A stretch of 64,000 nt of DNA from Chamaecrista fasciculata (GCA_003254925.1 QANZ01022934.1:38116-102115), one strand, 5' to 3'. Counted from the stretch's first letter, positions 1-11,899 are shown. Made by a program: numbers and translations. The notes: generated from the letters alone by a model not told the origin.

Positions 1-112
1 AAAATGAAACCTTTGTCATAGTTATGGGACCAAAATTGCAACAAAAAAAGTTATGGGACCAAAATGAAACCTTTGTCATAGTTATGGGACCAAAAGTGCA
101 CTTAAGCCTATA
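1..112. repeat. End of a fold-back (MULE-MITE-like) element, cut by the window edge
   Basis: Two near-identical copies of a phrase containing 'gttatgggaccaaaa' lie in tandem. The same phrase family (ttggtcccataact in the other direction) forms the arms of the fold-back element at 36250-36675. This is therefore one arm of such an element; the partner arm would lie left of the window. Confidence 0.6.
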
Positions 113-1058
113 ACTTATAATAGAACAAACCTACCCAAAATTTTGTCATGACTCAGTTATCGGCAGGTGTAGAGACCAGGCTTTTTTACCAACATATATT
201 TTAAAAAATAAATATTTATTAAATTATATTTATTTTAAAAATATTTACTAATATATATTTTGTTTTTCAGCAAAAGTGTTATTTTTTATTTTGTCGCAAG
301 TCGCTACCACCTGTAGCGATTTGTGTGCAAAATATGAATGTACTGCAACAAAAATTCCTTATTGTTTGTGTTGGCGTCTTGGTACTTAATCATAGTTGTT
401 GTTCAATTTGCAGATGGTGATTGCCCTCTGGTAATGGTTGAATTATGCGTAACCTTGGATGCCTGAAACCCTTGTTGGTTCTTGGTAGAAAGTAGAAACC
501 AGAATGGAAGCTTGCAAGAGTTTTTTGAGTTATTTCTGTAGTGCATCTAATATCCTGTCTACCCTGAGCTCAATGTCCTGGTGTAATTGGTGTATGGAAT
601 CTGAGTTTTTTCATATACTTGTCTAGTAGCACTAAAATTTTCTGTAATATTTTATCTAGAACCAACTGCATGCATACCTCGTACTTGATTGATTATGCAG
701 AGAAATTATTCTAGACTTTACTGTTGAGATCAATGGTTTGTGAAATTCTATCACCTGAACGAACCTAAACCATCATAGAAATAGTGACTTAAGTTCCTAA
801 TTGAAGCTTATTTTTGCTGTTTGGCAGATCTTTTGTAGACAACACCTTCATAAATTGTGCGCTAGTGAGAAAGTAAGTTTACATCTTTAGCTGTTGGCTG
901 GAGCAGTTCTAGAGCGTATTGACTGTATTCATAGTTGTAGTAGCTTTGGCATAACATAAATATATCATTTTTTTGGCCAAAGGCATAAATATAGCATTTT
1001 TGAAAGAAAAGAATCTAGTGATTCCAAAGCCAAACCACAAAGTTTCTGAACCTTGTAA
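113..1058. other. Intergenic, no gene recognised
   Basis: AT-rich sequence with stops in all frames. The downstream exons expected of the VIN3-like pseudogene (fibronectin type III and C-terminal VID domains) should lie here on the minus strand, and none is recognisable. Confidence 0.5.
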
Positions 1059-3340
1059 AATTCCGTAAAGTTTTTTATACTTTTCAGTCCCTTGTAAAAT
1101 TCTCTGGCTTAAAGAAACACGGTAGCATAGTATGTCCACTCGTCTGGTATCCTTTGCCACCATCAGCTATTTTCTCCAGCATCTAAATACAATTTTGAAA
1201 CAAAAGACAGATGAGATTGATAATGCACTACACCTCTTACAATTTTGGATCCTCACAAAAATGTGCCAAATACACCATATATCTTGAGAACAGTGTTAAA
1301 AATTTGCTCAGCAAACAAAGGTTAATAATATTCAGTTGATTGGCTGATCAACCAAATAAGATAATCACAACTATTCCCGGTCTAAAGAGGGGAAAATTAC
1401 AAAATGTGTTACAGATCATGCATCATAAAAGAAGCTGGATGACTTGAGTAAACATTAGAAATTATGGAAACAATGATTGAAGTAAATAGTCCCACAGACA
1501 GATTTTTTATTTACATGGAACTGACCATTGAGGACAGACGTGCAGCAACATTACTTAAATAACTGTATCATAGTGCACAATCTACAACTACATACTTGAA
1601 CCCCAAATAACAGCAATGTTTCATGATGAAAATTTAAGTCCTTTTATTTTTTGGCCATAGTTTAAGTCCTTGAATAGCTCAGTTTTTTCCTTTAAGCACT
1701 TTTAACATTTTTTTTTAAGGAACAATACATCAAGTCATCTCTTCCAAGCATCAGCATGCTTACAATTAAATAAAGTAATTAACCACTTTCTTGACACAGA
1801 TTGAAATACATCCTCATGCTCACCTTTATTTTTCCCTGTGCTAACACCAATTCATTTTAATGTACTGAAATTCAATATACCAATCTATATAGCTCCGATA
1901 TTTCAAATTTCGGTTTCCTATGCTCAAACCAAATGCCTTTAACAACTTTGGGCTCTTCCTTATCTATCACTGTGCACTTTTGCAGTCAACTATAGGCCAG
2001 AATAATGCACTGCAAGCTCTATTTACAATTCAACAGGCTCTCCTGCACTATATTACTTTTAACATACTAGTACAATCTTACACAATTTTGTATATCTATA
2101 CCTCTCTTTTCCCTGGTAAAATAAACTTGAGCACATTAGTCCAGTTTCACCAACAAAGAAATATGAAGGGGTCACCAAAAGTTCATAATACATAGCTGCT
2201 GCTACAGGTAAAGAAAACAACAATCTCTAAATAATAATTTTAAAAAAATTAATCATTTCTCCCATTTTCCAAAATATCCTTGATTAAGGCAGGCATTATA
2301 CTATATAATTCAATGCAGACACTTTTTAGTTTTTACCACCAGATCTCTGAGGTTGGAATAGGTCTCACATGAACTAGATACCTACTTTCTAATGAAGGGC
2401 TTACATGACTATATTGCCACTGTTTTTGTTATATTCTATGAAAATCTCATGCTGGATCTCGAAAACATCACTGCCCAAAATACATTTTTGATCACACATA
2501 TTTACTAGTTACATGTATAGAGAAATTCTAGTAAAGAACATCCACAAGCAGACAGAGACAGAGGAAGTATGACAAAAATCAAAATCTTCCAATGTATACA
2601 AGATATAATCTAAGAAACTGAAAAGCAATTAACTAAAATATAGACAATTACGGAGCAAATCATTGACTTTCCCACAAGAGATGCAGTAGAAACCTCCATC
2701 AAGCTTGGGACATTTTCCATCTTTGGAAATGCCAGAATTATCATGCTTTAAAGCACACTCAAGATGACATGACAAACCACAAGAGACACCAAGAAATGGA
2801 GGCTCAGAGCCGCATATTAACCAAAGGCTAGGATCTTTGTTGTCATCATATTTATGACAAATGCAACATGAGCATCGTTTGCAAAAGGCATCTGCTTCAT
2901 TTAGGGTAGCTTTGCAAGCTGTGTTTTTGTAGTATGGAATACTACCAACATCTCCAGAAACATCATTTGCTGGAAGAGGTAACCGAGATGGATTCTCATT
3001 TTTTCTCTGTCTTTTAGTAGGTTTCTGGCCATGTGCAGATGAAGAATGCAGTTCAAGATCTGTTGCAATTTCATGGCCTCCTGATTTCTTCTCAGAGACA
3101 ATTTTTAGTAGGTTTTCAATACTTTTCAACTTTGTTAATCCAGTGTACTTTCTTTCTTTTCCCATCTCAGCACAAAGAATTTGTAAAATCTCTTGACGGC
3201 TCCAGGACTGTAGCATTTCTGATGCACCATGAGACCACTTAGATATTTCATATACAAGTTCTCTTTTTTCCTCCATACTCAACTTACTGCATTTAGATGG
3301 ATCAAGTCATCAAGAGCAACAGAAACACCTACAATCAGGA
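1059..3340 (-). pseudogene. VIL: VIN3-like (VEL/VIL family, PHD-finger) pseudogene, truncated
   Basis: The intact family recruits Polycomb Repressive Complex 2 to repress flowering repressors, for example in vernalization; this copy is unlikely to. The best preserved exon (3276 down to 2652) encodes the conserved [20 protein letters not shown] block, a basic linker and a complete Cys/His-rich PHD finger from [14 protein letters not shown] to [16 protein letters not shown] second block (1182 down to 1059) encodes CWRK-stop-LMVAKDTRRVDILCYRVSLSQ and then loses similarity after KKLYGI. Lesions: (1) near 3301-3314 a short direct repeat (CTTGAT-GA-CTTGAT on the minus strand) shifts the frame between the GVSVALD and DPSKCSKLS blocks; (2) the canonical donor at 2651-2650 joined to the TTTAG acceptor just before 1182 is one base out of frame; (3) the expected Gln codon after CWRK is TAG; (4) the fibronectin III and VID domains are absent. 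A short product from the ATG at 3276 cannot be excluded. Confidence 0.85.
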
Positions 3341-4389
3341 AAAGAAAAACATATATCAGAACATTAGATATGGAAGAGAATTCTAACTTTCCTGGTGTTG
3401 ATGCAAACTAAAGATTAATTCCACTGGTTTTTTTTTCTCTACCTTTCCCCATGCAAATATGACAGGTCTTGACAAGTTATGATTTTATACAAAAAAGAGA
3501 AAGAATGATAGTGGAATCAGTTATATTTTACGCAAATAGTGTGCCGCCACCTTATCTTCATTAAGATTGGATGATCATGGGTAGGGTACTATGATACCCG
3601 GACCTGAACCCGTATGTGAGTGGGTATCAAAATCAATCCCCATACCCATACAAAGCTGGGTAGTCTAATCCTATACGCAGACCCAAATCTGAAAATATTT
3701 TAAAATACTATTTTTTTGTTAATATAAAATTTATATTCATTCAATACACAAGTCAAACAATCACCTAACTAAAGTCAAACAAATACACAAGTGGAAACAT
3801 CCCATAGACCACTAATTTAGTACCTCTCAATCACATAACATAACAATATTTTGTAGGTAAGTGATGAAACAATCATCTAATTATATGTTTAAGTCTTTAT
3901 TATTAGGCCATAATATGAAACAATCACCTAACTAAAGCCCGTATATACAATTTTTAGTTTTTTTTTTGTATCATATAAGCCAATTGAATAATGACAGGTC
4001 ATGACTCATGACTCTCTCTACCTTATATTTATTTGTGATTTTTTTGTCTTCATTATCGTTCTCTAGGGATCTATCTTTAATAAGCATAAGATACAAAAAT
4101 TTGCAATAAATTTATATTTTAAAAACTCTTATTAGAAAATTAAAGCATTATAATTTGAGATTTAACAAAACAACAAATTGCCATCCATGTTCACACTATT
4201 AATGACGAAAATCTCTGCCATTTTTATCTCACAAAAAATTGATTTAGCCATTAGAAAAATCTCGATGAGATCACAAACCGCCTATTTTTCCTATAACATT
4301 AATTTCGGGCCAGAGTCTAGAATACAAAAAGGGAGATCCATCTATCCAAACATGAATGTCATAGAGGGAGACATTAATATTAAACTAAA
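3341..4389. other. AT-rich intergenic sequence, no gene
   Basis: No credible coding region. A G/C-richer patch at about 3570-3690 ('gggtactatgatacccg') resembles one end of a hAT-type MITE, but no partner end was found, so it is not called separately. Confidence 0.5.
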
Positions 4390-4699
4390 AGAGAGTAGTT
4401 CGCTTTGAGAATAAAAATGTTAAACTAAAAGAGCAATATTATTTTACTTCTTTTTAAGAGATGAAAAATGACAAATATCCAACACATGAAAATATGAGCT
4501 TGATCTAGACAACTTAGTATCATTTAAGTAAGTTTTCGAATTTGAGATTTTATAAAGATAGTTATCATTTTTGAGACTTGGGAGGCTTTTTTACATAATC
4601 AAATAATCAAATACGTGACATGAGTTAAATTTAAATTAATCATTTACTTTAAATACAGAGTATGNAGTGAGAGGGGCAAATTAGGAATTGTACCATAAT

Positions 4700-4882
4700 T
4701 CCCTAGGTAGACTTGAATTACATCAGAAATGTGAAGTAAAGAAAAATGGCCTATGTAATGTAAAACCCTTTACATTGTAATCCACTTTACATAGCTCAAA
4801 TTACCATACCAAACACATGAAAATCTTGGAATCCGTGCCCTTTTACATTGTAAATCCCATTTACATTGTACCAAACGGACCC
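4700..4882. repeat. MITE-like end with internal TTTACATTGTAA repeats
   Basis: The segment repeats 'tttacattgtaa' motifs and ends in 'gtaccaaacggaccctaa', a common MITE terminus. A partner end is not clear, so the limits are approximate. Confidence 0.35.
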
Positions 4883-5099
4883 TAAGTTATTTGAAAATTT
4901 ATTTACAGTGTCATCTTATCTCATTGTCTGCTTTCTTTCTCTTCGGTTTATGGATCCCTCATGAACTATTGAGGAGCTCATGGTTAATATCTGCCTTGTT
5001 TTTTTTTTCTTTTAATTTCCTACCTACTCCTTATATACATTAATTCATATATATATATATATATTATTTACAATGGTATGTATATGTGGATGTAAGGAC

Positions 5100-5290
5100 T
5101 ATACGAAATTCTATCACTATTGGCCATCGAGGACTCTTGTTTTAAGCAATCAAGCTTAAGGTGAAACGCTGCGAAGGAACAGATCAGGACATTTAACCAT
5201 CTCGGTGGTTGGATTGGATGGCAAGATTATAGGAGGTCGAGTCTGCAGAAGCTTGATCACTGCCTCTCCTGTTCAGGTCTATCCTCCTGT
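5100..5290 (+). pseudogene. AHL (PPC/DUF296 domain) gene relic, copy A
   Basis: AHL proteins bind AT-rich DNA through AT-hooks and oligomerise through the PPC domain. Here one frame reads SGHLTISVVGLDGKIIGGRV followed by CRSLITASPVQVYPP, matching the central PPC strand order of AHL proteins (G-G-L-S-V-S-L, G-x-V-x-G-G-x-V, A-x-P-V-Q-V). The upstream part (GPxLLS-type strand) is out of frame, no AT-hook is present and no start codon leads into it. It aligns at DNA level with copies at 20760-20950 and 25440-25790. This copy keeps the second half of the domain best. Confidence 0.65.
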
Positions 5291-5561
5291 TATATATATT
5301 CTTTCAAATTAATTTTTTTTTGAACTGCTTTCAAATTAAATCAAATACACACAAACATGCATATAAAAGTGGTGAATACACCCCTTATTTTTGTAGATTA
5401 TTTAGTGATACATAAATTATAAAAAAAAATTATGTTTACCTTTAGTATATCATTGATTTGATATGTAAAAATTATATTCGCTCTCTTTTCATTAGGTTTA
5501 TCTTCATCATCATCTTTATCGCTCCTGCTCTCACTCCGACTCCCTTCCATTGCTAGTATCT

Positions 5562-7125
5562 CTAAATTGTTAACAAAAGAACAAAACTCCCAAATCTCAC
5601 ATAAGCACTGAGTTTTTTGCCGTTGGTTGATTGATAGACTGGTTGTAAAGAAGTTTATATAGTGAAAGAAATGATTTAGGGCTAGCTGTGAAACAATGAA
5701 TTATTCGAAAGTTTTCTCACATTTATCGTATTTATTGAATTATTATGATCATTCTAAAATCTTTTGAGAGTCTTCTCACATTTATCGTATTAGTAATATT
5801 ATTTAATAATTCTAAATTTGTAATCGTTGTTGAGTTTTCTATATATATGTTACTGAAATATCAAAACTTTATCTTTTTTTTTTTGCATGAATATGGAAGA
5901 ATATTTTTAACTTTGAAAATATTTTTAAATTTTCTAATATTTTATTATCATGATTGATCATCCAATATTTTATTACAGGACCCTTTTTGTTTTTCTTTTT
6001 GCATTTTTTGTTTTATATTTTTTACTTGTTTAAAACAGATTAATGCAAAATATGAACATTTTTTTTTGGACAAAATGAAGGTTATGGCTAAATTGTTAAC
6101 AAAAGAACAAAACTTCCAAATCTCACATAAGCAGTTTTTTGCCGTTGGTTGATTGATAGACTGGTTGTAAAGAAGTTTATATCAGTGATGTGAAAACCGG
6201 ACCGGACCGGCCGGTTGGACCGCTACCCGAAGACACAAGCGAGTTGGTTTAACCATTTGAACCGGAATGATGGTTGGATCGGAAATAACCGGCCAAGAAC
6301 CGAAAAACCGGAACCAACCGCTGGACCGGACCGGCGGTTCTGAATTTTTTTTACAAAAAATCATTTTGAGCCTTGTAAGAATCGAACCCATGCCCTTTCT
6401 ACACACTCCCAACGCCTTTACCATCCCAACTGTGAGGCTCTGTTAACTTTCTCTTACCAATTGTTTTACTTATCTAATAAATTAATAGATTTAATGCATC
6501 TCTTAGACCAAAAAAAAATATAGAGGGTTTATATTTAATATATTAAAAATAATTATTTATTACGTCATCCGGTCCAAACATCCGGTCCGACCGATTCAAC
6601 CGATCCGACCGTGAACCGAACACTTGTCCGAGTCTTTGTCCGGTTCGGTTATGACAACACTGGTTTATATAGTGCAAGAAATGATTTAGGGCTAGCTGTG
6701 AAATAATGAATTTAGACTAAAGTAAATTATTCGAAAGTTTTCTCACATTTATCGTATCTGTAACGTTATTGAATTATTATGATCATTCTAAAATCTTTTG
6801 ATAGTCTTCTCACATTTATCGTATTGGTAATATTATTTAATAATTCTAAATTTGTAATTGTTCTTGAGTTTTCTATATATATCAATATATGTTTCTGAAA
6901 TATCAAAACTTTGTCTTTTTTTGCATGAATATGGAAGAATATTTTTAACTTTGAAAATATTTTTAAATTTTCTAATATTTTATTATCATGATTGATCATC
7001 CAATATTTTATTACAGGACCCTTTTTGTTTTTCTTTTTGCATTTTTTGTTTTATATTTTTTACTTGTTTAAAACAGATTAATGCAAAATATGAACATTTT
7101 TTTTTGGACAAAATGAAGGTTATGG
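5562..7125 (+). repeat. Tandem duplication of a ~523-bp segment (second copy interrupted)
   Basis: Copy 1 runs from 'ctaaattgttaacaaaag' (5562) to 'gaaggttatggct' (about 6085). Copy 2 starts again with 'aaattgttaacaaaag' and ends with 'gaaggttatggct' near 7125. The extra length of copy 2 is the hAT MITE at 6183-6662. Copy 1 lacks a short piece ('tttagactaaagtaaa') kept in copy 2. The order of events is duplication first, then hAT insertion. Confidence 0.85.
6183..6662. mobile_element. Non-autonomous hAT MITE, 480 bp
   Basis: Terminal inverted repeats: CAGTGATGTGAAAACCGGAC at the left; the right end reads as CAGTGTTGTCATAACCGAAC on the other strand. The 8-bp target duplication GTTTATAT is perfect (6175-6182 and 6663-6670), typical of hAT transposition. 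The interior is rich in CCGG/accggacc repeats and has no transposase. The uninterrupted site is visible in the tandem copy 1 (about 5655, 'gtttatatagtg'). Confidence 0.93.
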
Positions 7126-7480
7126 CTAAAACTTTGTTACTCAATCTGGCACCAAGTCATGGGCGTTTTTAAGATGTGTTGGGCGAGGCCTATGTTGGTC
7201 CTTGTATATTGATAATTACAAAAGAAATAAAATTTTCACCCAAAATAAATTACAATTTTAATAAATATATAGGACTAAAATAGGTTGAGAGTAGAGCTCA
7301 TGAAATCAATTTCTTGTTCTTTTTTTCTTTTGCCCCAAAATGTAATCCACTTATTTTGACTTCTCTTTATATAGTAAAGATAAAACCAATGACTATATTG
7401 GCCAAAAAAAAAACAATGACTATCAAACAACAACAAATTAGTCCACAAAAATTAAGGACCATCTATTAATATTCCTACAC

Positions 7481-7500
7481 TCATATATATTCACAATCTC
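7481..7500 (+). promoter_or_regulatory. Probable TATA region of the calmodulin-like gene
   Basis: 'catatatattcacaatctcc' lies about 110 bases before the ATG at 7600, a normal distance for a plant TATA box plus leader. Prediction from position only. Confidence 0.35.
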
Positions 7501-7599
7501 CATCTTAATCCCAAAATTGTAAAAACCTATTTGACACTAAAATTCCCATCCTACCCCTGCCTTTACCCTTCCCTTCTTCCTTGACTTTTCCCAACAACA

Positions 7600-8220
7600 A
7601 TGGAAGTTGCAGTAGGGATGGGTCGCGAAACCACAACAACCATCGAGTTGAAAACTCCCCCTTCATCGTCCTCGACAACCTCGTCATCCTCGTTCTTCTC
7701 ATCGTACTCGACATTCCTCGGCGGCGAGAAGAGAGGAAGAGGATCACGAATGCAGCAAATCTTCGACGCATTGGACGAAAACAAAGACGAGGTAATCACA
7801 GGGAAAGAGATAAGCAAAGCGGTGAATCTGATGGGAATGGAGGTGGAGATGCCGGAAATGGAGTCGCTGGTGGCGTCGTACGTTAGATCTGGGAACGAAG
7901 GCTTGAGGTACGAGGATTTCGTGGAGCTGTGTGAGTGGGTGGGAGTCGGAGAAGACGATGAAGATGAGGGTTTTGAGGAATCGGAGGTGGAATTTTTGTC
8001 GGAGGCGTTTAAGGTTTTCGACGAGGACGGAGATGGGTATATATCGGCGGGGGAATTGCAAGTGGTGTTGGAGAAATTAGGGTTTGTAGAAGCGAGAGAG
8101 ATGGATGAAGTTGAGAGGATGATTTTGAATGTGGATACTAATCGTGATGGCCGTGTGGATTTCTTTGAATTCAAGGATATGATGCGAAACCCTAATAGTC
8201 TCCTCTCTGCTACCACCTAA
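7600..8220 (+). CDS. Calmodulin-like EF-hand protein (CML), 206 aa, intronless
   Basis: Predicted calcium sensor that would bind calcium and change partner binding; no enzyme domain. Residues 1-50 form a Ser/Thr-rich leader (long Ser runs at 21-37) without a clear signal peptide or membrane segment. EF-hand 1 loop is DENKDEVITGKE (59-70); the usual Gly at loop position 6 is Glu, so it may bind weakly. EF-hand 2 (about 86-114) has lost a canonical loop. An acidic linker (117-127, EDDEDEGFEE) leads to EF-hand 3 (141-152, DEDGDGYISAGE) and EF-hand 4 (179-190, DTNRDGRVDFFE), both canonical. The C-terminal lobe is thus the likely calcium-binding pair, as in plant CML proteins. The start at 7600 gives the longest frame and is preceded by a plausible leader. 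Base composition is clearly more GC-rich than the flanks. The family is certain; the exact CML number is not assigned. Confidence 0.95.
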   Translation: MEVAVGMGRETTTTIELKTPPSSSSTTSSSSFFSSYSTFLGGEKRGRGSRMQQIFDALDENKDEVITGKEISKAVNLMGMEVEMPEMESLVASYVRSGNEGLRYEDFVELCEWVGVGEDDEDEGFEESEVEFLSEAFKVFDEDGDGYISAGELQVVLEKLGFVEAREMDEVERMILNVDTNRDGRVDFFEFKDMMRNPNSLLSATT

Positions 8221-8507
8221 TTAGATGGATGGATGGATGGATATAGAGTAGGGGTAACATAAACATATACATATGTGTAACTAGCTAACATAACATTGTC
8301 AAAAAAATATGTAAATTTTAGTATTGTGTCTAAATTCACGAGTATATATATACTATCACTATGCTTTGTAATGCAAATTTTATTTACAATAAAATTTAAT
8401 TTTTTATAATTTTTGTTTTATTGTAATTGTCTTTTTTTAATTTAAAATTGTGGAATGTTACTCAATCATGTCTATTACTCTTTCTCTCATTAATGTAATT
8501 AGACAAT

Positions 8508-9169
8508 TGATAATAGGCCCAATAACTTGGAAGCTTAGAAGACCTAGACCATAGGCGTTCAAAGTCCAACGAAGGAATCACCTGGGTGAGAACGCCAAAA
8601 AGTCATACGTTAAAACGCCTCAAAAGTCCAACGACAAGTGAGAGCGCCACAAGCCCTACTTCAAGGCGCCAAAAGAGTCCTACACGGGGAAGGCGCCAAA
8701 TATCCTACGTCAGTCGAGAATGCCGACAGCTAGGCGTTCACGGAAAGACGTAAAAGGAGGCGTTGCTACGACAATCAGGAACCAGGAAGAGATTGATCTC
8801 CATACGACTCCTCCATCAAATAACGACTTACTCCATATCTTAACCACCAGATCTGTTAAGATAGCAATCGGTTAAGATTTCCCTGAAGATCACAACTGAA
8901 TCGGCCAAATCAGTTAAGATCACAGTCAACCATATCTGGGTCTGGAGAGATCTCATTTCACCAGTATAAAAGGCAAGCCCCCCACACTGGAAAAAGGTAC
9001 GCACTTTATTCATCCTACATTGATTATTGTGCAATCTCTCTTACTGACTTAAGCATCGGAGGTGAATTGCAGGGCCATCCTTGTGCATTCATTATCTTGC
9101 AGGCGACTTCTGACCCAAAGTTGCTTCATCGAATCAGGTAAAGCCCTCAGGCCAAAACCAGGTTCATCA
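8508..9169 (+). mobile_element. Solo LTR of a retrotransposon, 662 bp
   Basis: Starts TGATAATAGG and ends GGTTCATCA (5'-TG...CA-3'). It is flanked by a perfect 5-bp target duplication ACAAT (8503-8507 and 9170-9174). Contains a TATA box (tataaaaggc, 8965) on the + strand, followed by leader-like sequence. No second LTR, primer binding site or coding region follows, so internal sequence was lost by LTR-LTR recombination. The high GC interior with repeated 'aggcgcc/ggcgttc' motifs differs from the AT-rich flanks. The superfamily (Gypsy or Copia) cannot be decided from an LTR alone. Confidence 0.88.
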
Positions 9170-9239
9170 ACAATCACCATGATTAATATATTTATTTTTT
9201 GTTTTTTATAATTGTGGCAGTTTGCTGAGAAACACGTTT

Positions 9240-9550
9240 GGAAGCTGAATTCATGGGTTTAGCAGGCACCTTGGTAGCATCACTGCGTTGATTTCTTGGC
9301 TAACTTCGGAGCTGATCGTTGCGATAATGGAGATGTTGTGATTTGGGAAGAACCTCCTCCTGGATTGAGTTTGATTTTGTTAAACGATGAGCAAGGGTTA
9401 GGGCATGTTAGGGAAATGCGTTGTTGAATGGCTCTATAGCGTCGTTTGTGTTTGTGTTTTTTGTGCTTCTGTGTCGTTTTGTTTGTTTGGCCTGGTTTTG
9501 GGCCTTGTTGTAGGCCTTTGAGGCCCGTCCTCACCAAAAAAAGAAAATTT
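9240..9550 (+). mobile_element. 3' end of an L1-type LINE (RNase H tail)
   Basis: One frame reads HHCVDFLANFGADRCDNGDV followed by VIWEEPPPGLSLILL and a stop at about 9426. This matches the C-terminus of the RNase H domain of plant L1 ORF2 (the 'NxxADxLAxxG' helix and the 'PP' segment). A 3'UTR-like stretch and a short A-rich tail (about 9537-9548) follow. Severely 5'-truncated; no catalytic residues remain. Confidence 0.65.
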
Positions 9551-10249
9551 TTATTTTTTATAATTTTTAATTGAATTATTTTTTTACTAATTAAACCCTC
9601 AAACATATCTATTCTCTATCTATTCTCTATCTATTCTCTATGATATAATAAGGAGAAGCAAGTCTCAAATCATGCCACATGGCTCCTACGTGGCATGGGG
9701 CCCACCGTCTAATTTGACATGGCTAATTCGTTTCTGTTACGTGGCTCCTATATGGCATTTTTTATTTCACTAAATGCATGCCATATGGACGTTTCGCCAT
9801 GTAGAAATTGTAAAATTATCATAAATAATTGTAATTACGTTTTGCCATGCTTATTTGATACGTTTTGCAATTTTGTGTTTTAATTAATTTATTTTATAGA
9901 TCACAATTCCAATTATAGTAATCGTATAAGCATGATTGGCAATCACAATCATGAATTATGTGATTGAGTATTCTCGATTAATTATCATAGCTAGGGTTTA
10001 GTAGTTATTTTAGGTAATATTAGAAATTCATGTAAATTATGTGAAAATTCCTGTTACTTCACGAAATTATAATTAATATAAATTAATTTCAATAAATATC
10101 ATAACTTTGTTGTCTGTCATTTAAAATTTTAATTTATTTTTTCCTTACGTTTTGATCCTATTATAAAAAGAAAAAGACTTTAATGTAAAAAAATTAAAAT
10201 CTTTGGGGATGAAAGTTTATTTTTCCTTGAAAGATCACTTAGTTGTCAA
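9551..10249. other. AT-rich intergenic sequence; 11-bp x3 microrepeat
   Basis: No coding region. An 11-base unit (atctattctct) occurs three times in a row at about 9606-9638. Otherwise unremarkable. Confidence 0.5.
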
Positions 10250-11688
10250 CTCGGTCCCTGGAAAATTAAAATTCACATTTGGTGCCTGATAGATTAAAAC
10301 GTTATATATTTAGTCCAGAAAAAGGATTAATTAGTATATGGATTTGATTTTTCATGGACTAAAATGTATATTTCAATCTTTCAGGGACTGAGTTGTCAAC
10401 TTGGTGATATTTTAAGAACTGAATAGAGTAAACTAACTATTATCCAACAAATAACTAGATTTGGGTGTAAATCATCGTAAGCAAAATATATGAGACCAAA
10501 AAGTACAATACAAAAAAGTTTGGGATCATACTGAGATATGAACAAAAATTATGGGACTAAAACTACACTTTTGACATTCACAAGTACTAGACAAACACAT
10601 TATTGAATGAAGCATATTTTACAAGTCCCAAAAATGTAATACCTCGAGATATTATATAAAATATTTAATTTAGTAATTTGTCCGTAGTAAAATCAAATAA
10701 TGAGTCTAGAAGTCATCAAGTGCTTGTCCTTAAATTTTGAGAGTAATTTAAGTGAAAAAGTTTATCGGAGCTTTACTTTAATCCCATTGTAAAATACTTT
10801 CCGGTAAGACATAGCAACTAATAGAAGTAAAATGTTCACAAATAGATTGCATATTTGAAATTTACTCTTCACAATGAATCTAAAAGTGTATAAATTTTGT
10901 CAAAAAAAACTATAATTCAGAAAATAGGCGTTTATGGAAACTGTTGAGAAATTTTTTATTCTGTGGTAAAACAGTAATTTTAACCACTTGAATCCTGTGC
11001 TTAAATTTCCTTTTATCCCCTACAAACTTCTAGACAGCTCACAATGGTCCCTCCATCTATTTTTTAAAGCCACGCATCACACACACTTGAAGGACCTAAT
11101 TTTGCATCCACTCACATGATCCTCTCCATTCCTCCGCCTCCCTCCATCGCGTCTCCCTCAAGCACTGCCGTCGCCGCTGCCAGACGCCGGAGAACGTCAC
11201 CGGCGAGTCCTCCCAAGGTGGTGGTTGGCTTCTTTTCTTCTTCCTATTCCATTTGGGTAATTTCTTCACCTCTTTCCTCCATTTTCATGTTGCTCCTTAT
11301 GAACTCAAAATCTCTGCTGAAAATCCAAATTTGTGCTGCTGCTTGGTGTTTATTTTGATGCTTTAAAACACCGATAGAAATTAGGATTGATTTCATTTCC
11401 ATCAATTTGGTGACCCCGATAGAAATTAGGGCCAAACTTGAACTATTAGTTTTTGGTCAAATCTTCATGTTTTTTTGAAATTAATGGTTTGAGTGAGTTC
11501 AATGTACGATAATAATGGGATTTTAATAATCAATTTAATTTAAAGAGTATATTTTGAAACTTAATGTTTTGGGGTAAAACTTTACCGTTTGCAATTTGGT
11601 CTCTAGGGGTGATTTTAAGGGTTCTCTTGAATTAAATGAGTTTCTATGGAATTATGGAGGATCTTGAAACTATAATATTGTATTTAAA
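10250..11688 (+). repeat. Duplicate of the MED9 upstream/5'UTR region
   Basis: Aligns almost continuously with about 14840-16320. Shared blocks include 'ggattaattagtata', 'tagatttgggtgtaaatcat', the GC-rich leader 'cagacgccggagaacgtcac' (11180; 15816) and 'ggatcttgaaactataatat', where similarity stops (11688; 16320). The MED9 coding exons are not included, so this copy is a promoter plus 5'UTR exon without a gene. Confidence 0.85.
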
Positions 11689-11899
11689 ATGTAAGAGTTG
11701 AATTTTTACACCTTGGTTGGTGTTGAAAAGTGTGGATTTTTAATTGAAATGCTAGTAATAAACTTTCTTAAAAAACTTGGGTATTAGAAAGTATTTGTTA
11801 AAGCTCCCAAATATTAATCAAAGCTCTCCTAAAATATTTGTTAAAGCTCCAAAATATTAATCCAACTCTCCTAAAGTTATATTGCAAAGTCTTCTACAT

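Larger units (their letters stand above)
4390..7480 (+). repeat. AHL-carrying repeated module, copy A
   Basis: First of several copies of a long dispersed module. Recognisable blocks in order: 'aaaagagcaatattatttta' flank; a TA-rich stretch before an AHL-like coding relic (5100-5290); 'gtggtgaata' block (5370); 'ttgattgatagactgg' block; 'gcatgaatatgg' block; and 'gggcgaggcctatg' block (7180). The same blocks recur in the same order at about 11.9-14.6, 18.9-20.6, 20.5-24.7 and 24.7-27.5 kb. Its nature (Helitron-like element, or dispersed duplicates of a gene locus) is not resolved; no terminal structure was found. Outer limits are approximate. Confidence 0.6.

Noticed and set aside
7505-8216. 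Minus-strand and other-frame open frames across the calmodulin-like gene
   Set aside because: Shadows of the EF-hand coding frame, without domains.
11116-11435. 80-aa frame in the duplicated GC-rich leader (and its partner 15680-15994)
   Set aside because: It reads through a likely 5'UTR exon and its donor site; the frame differs between the copies in length and content, with no family match.
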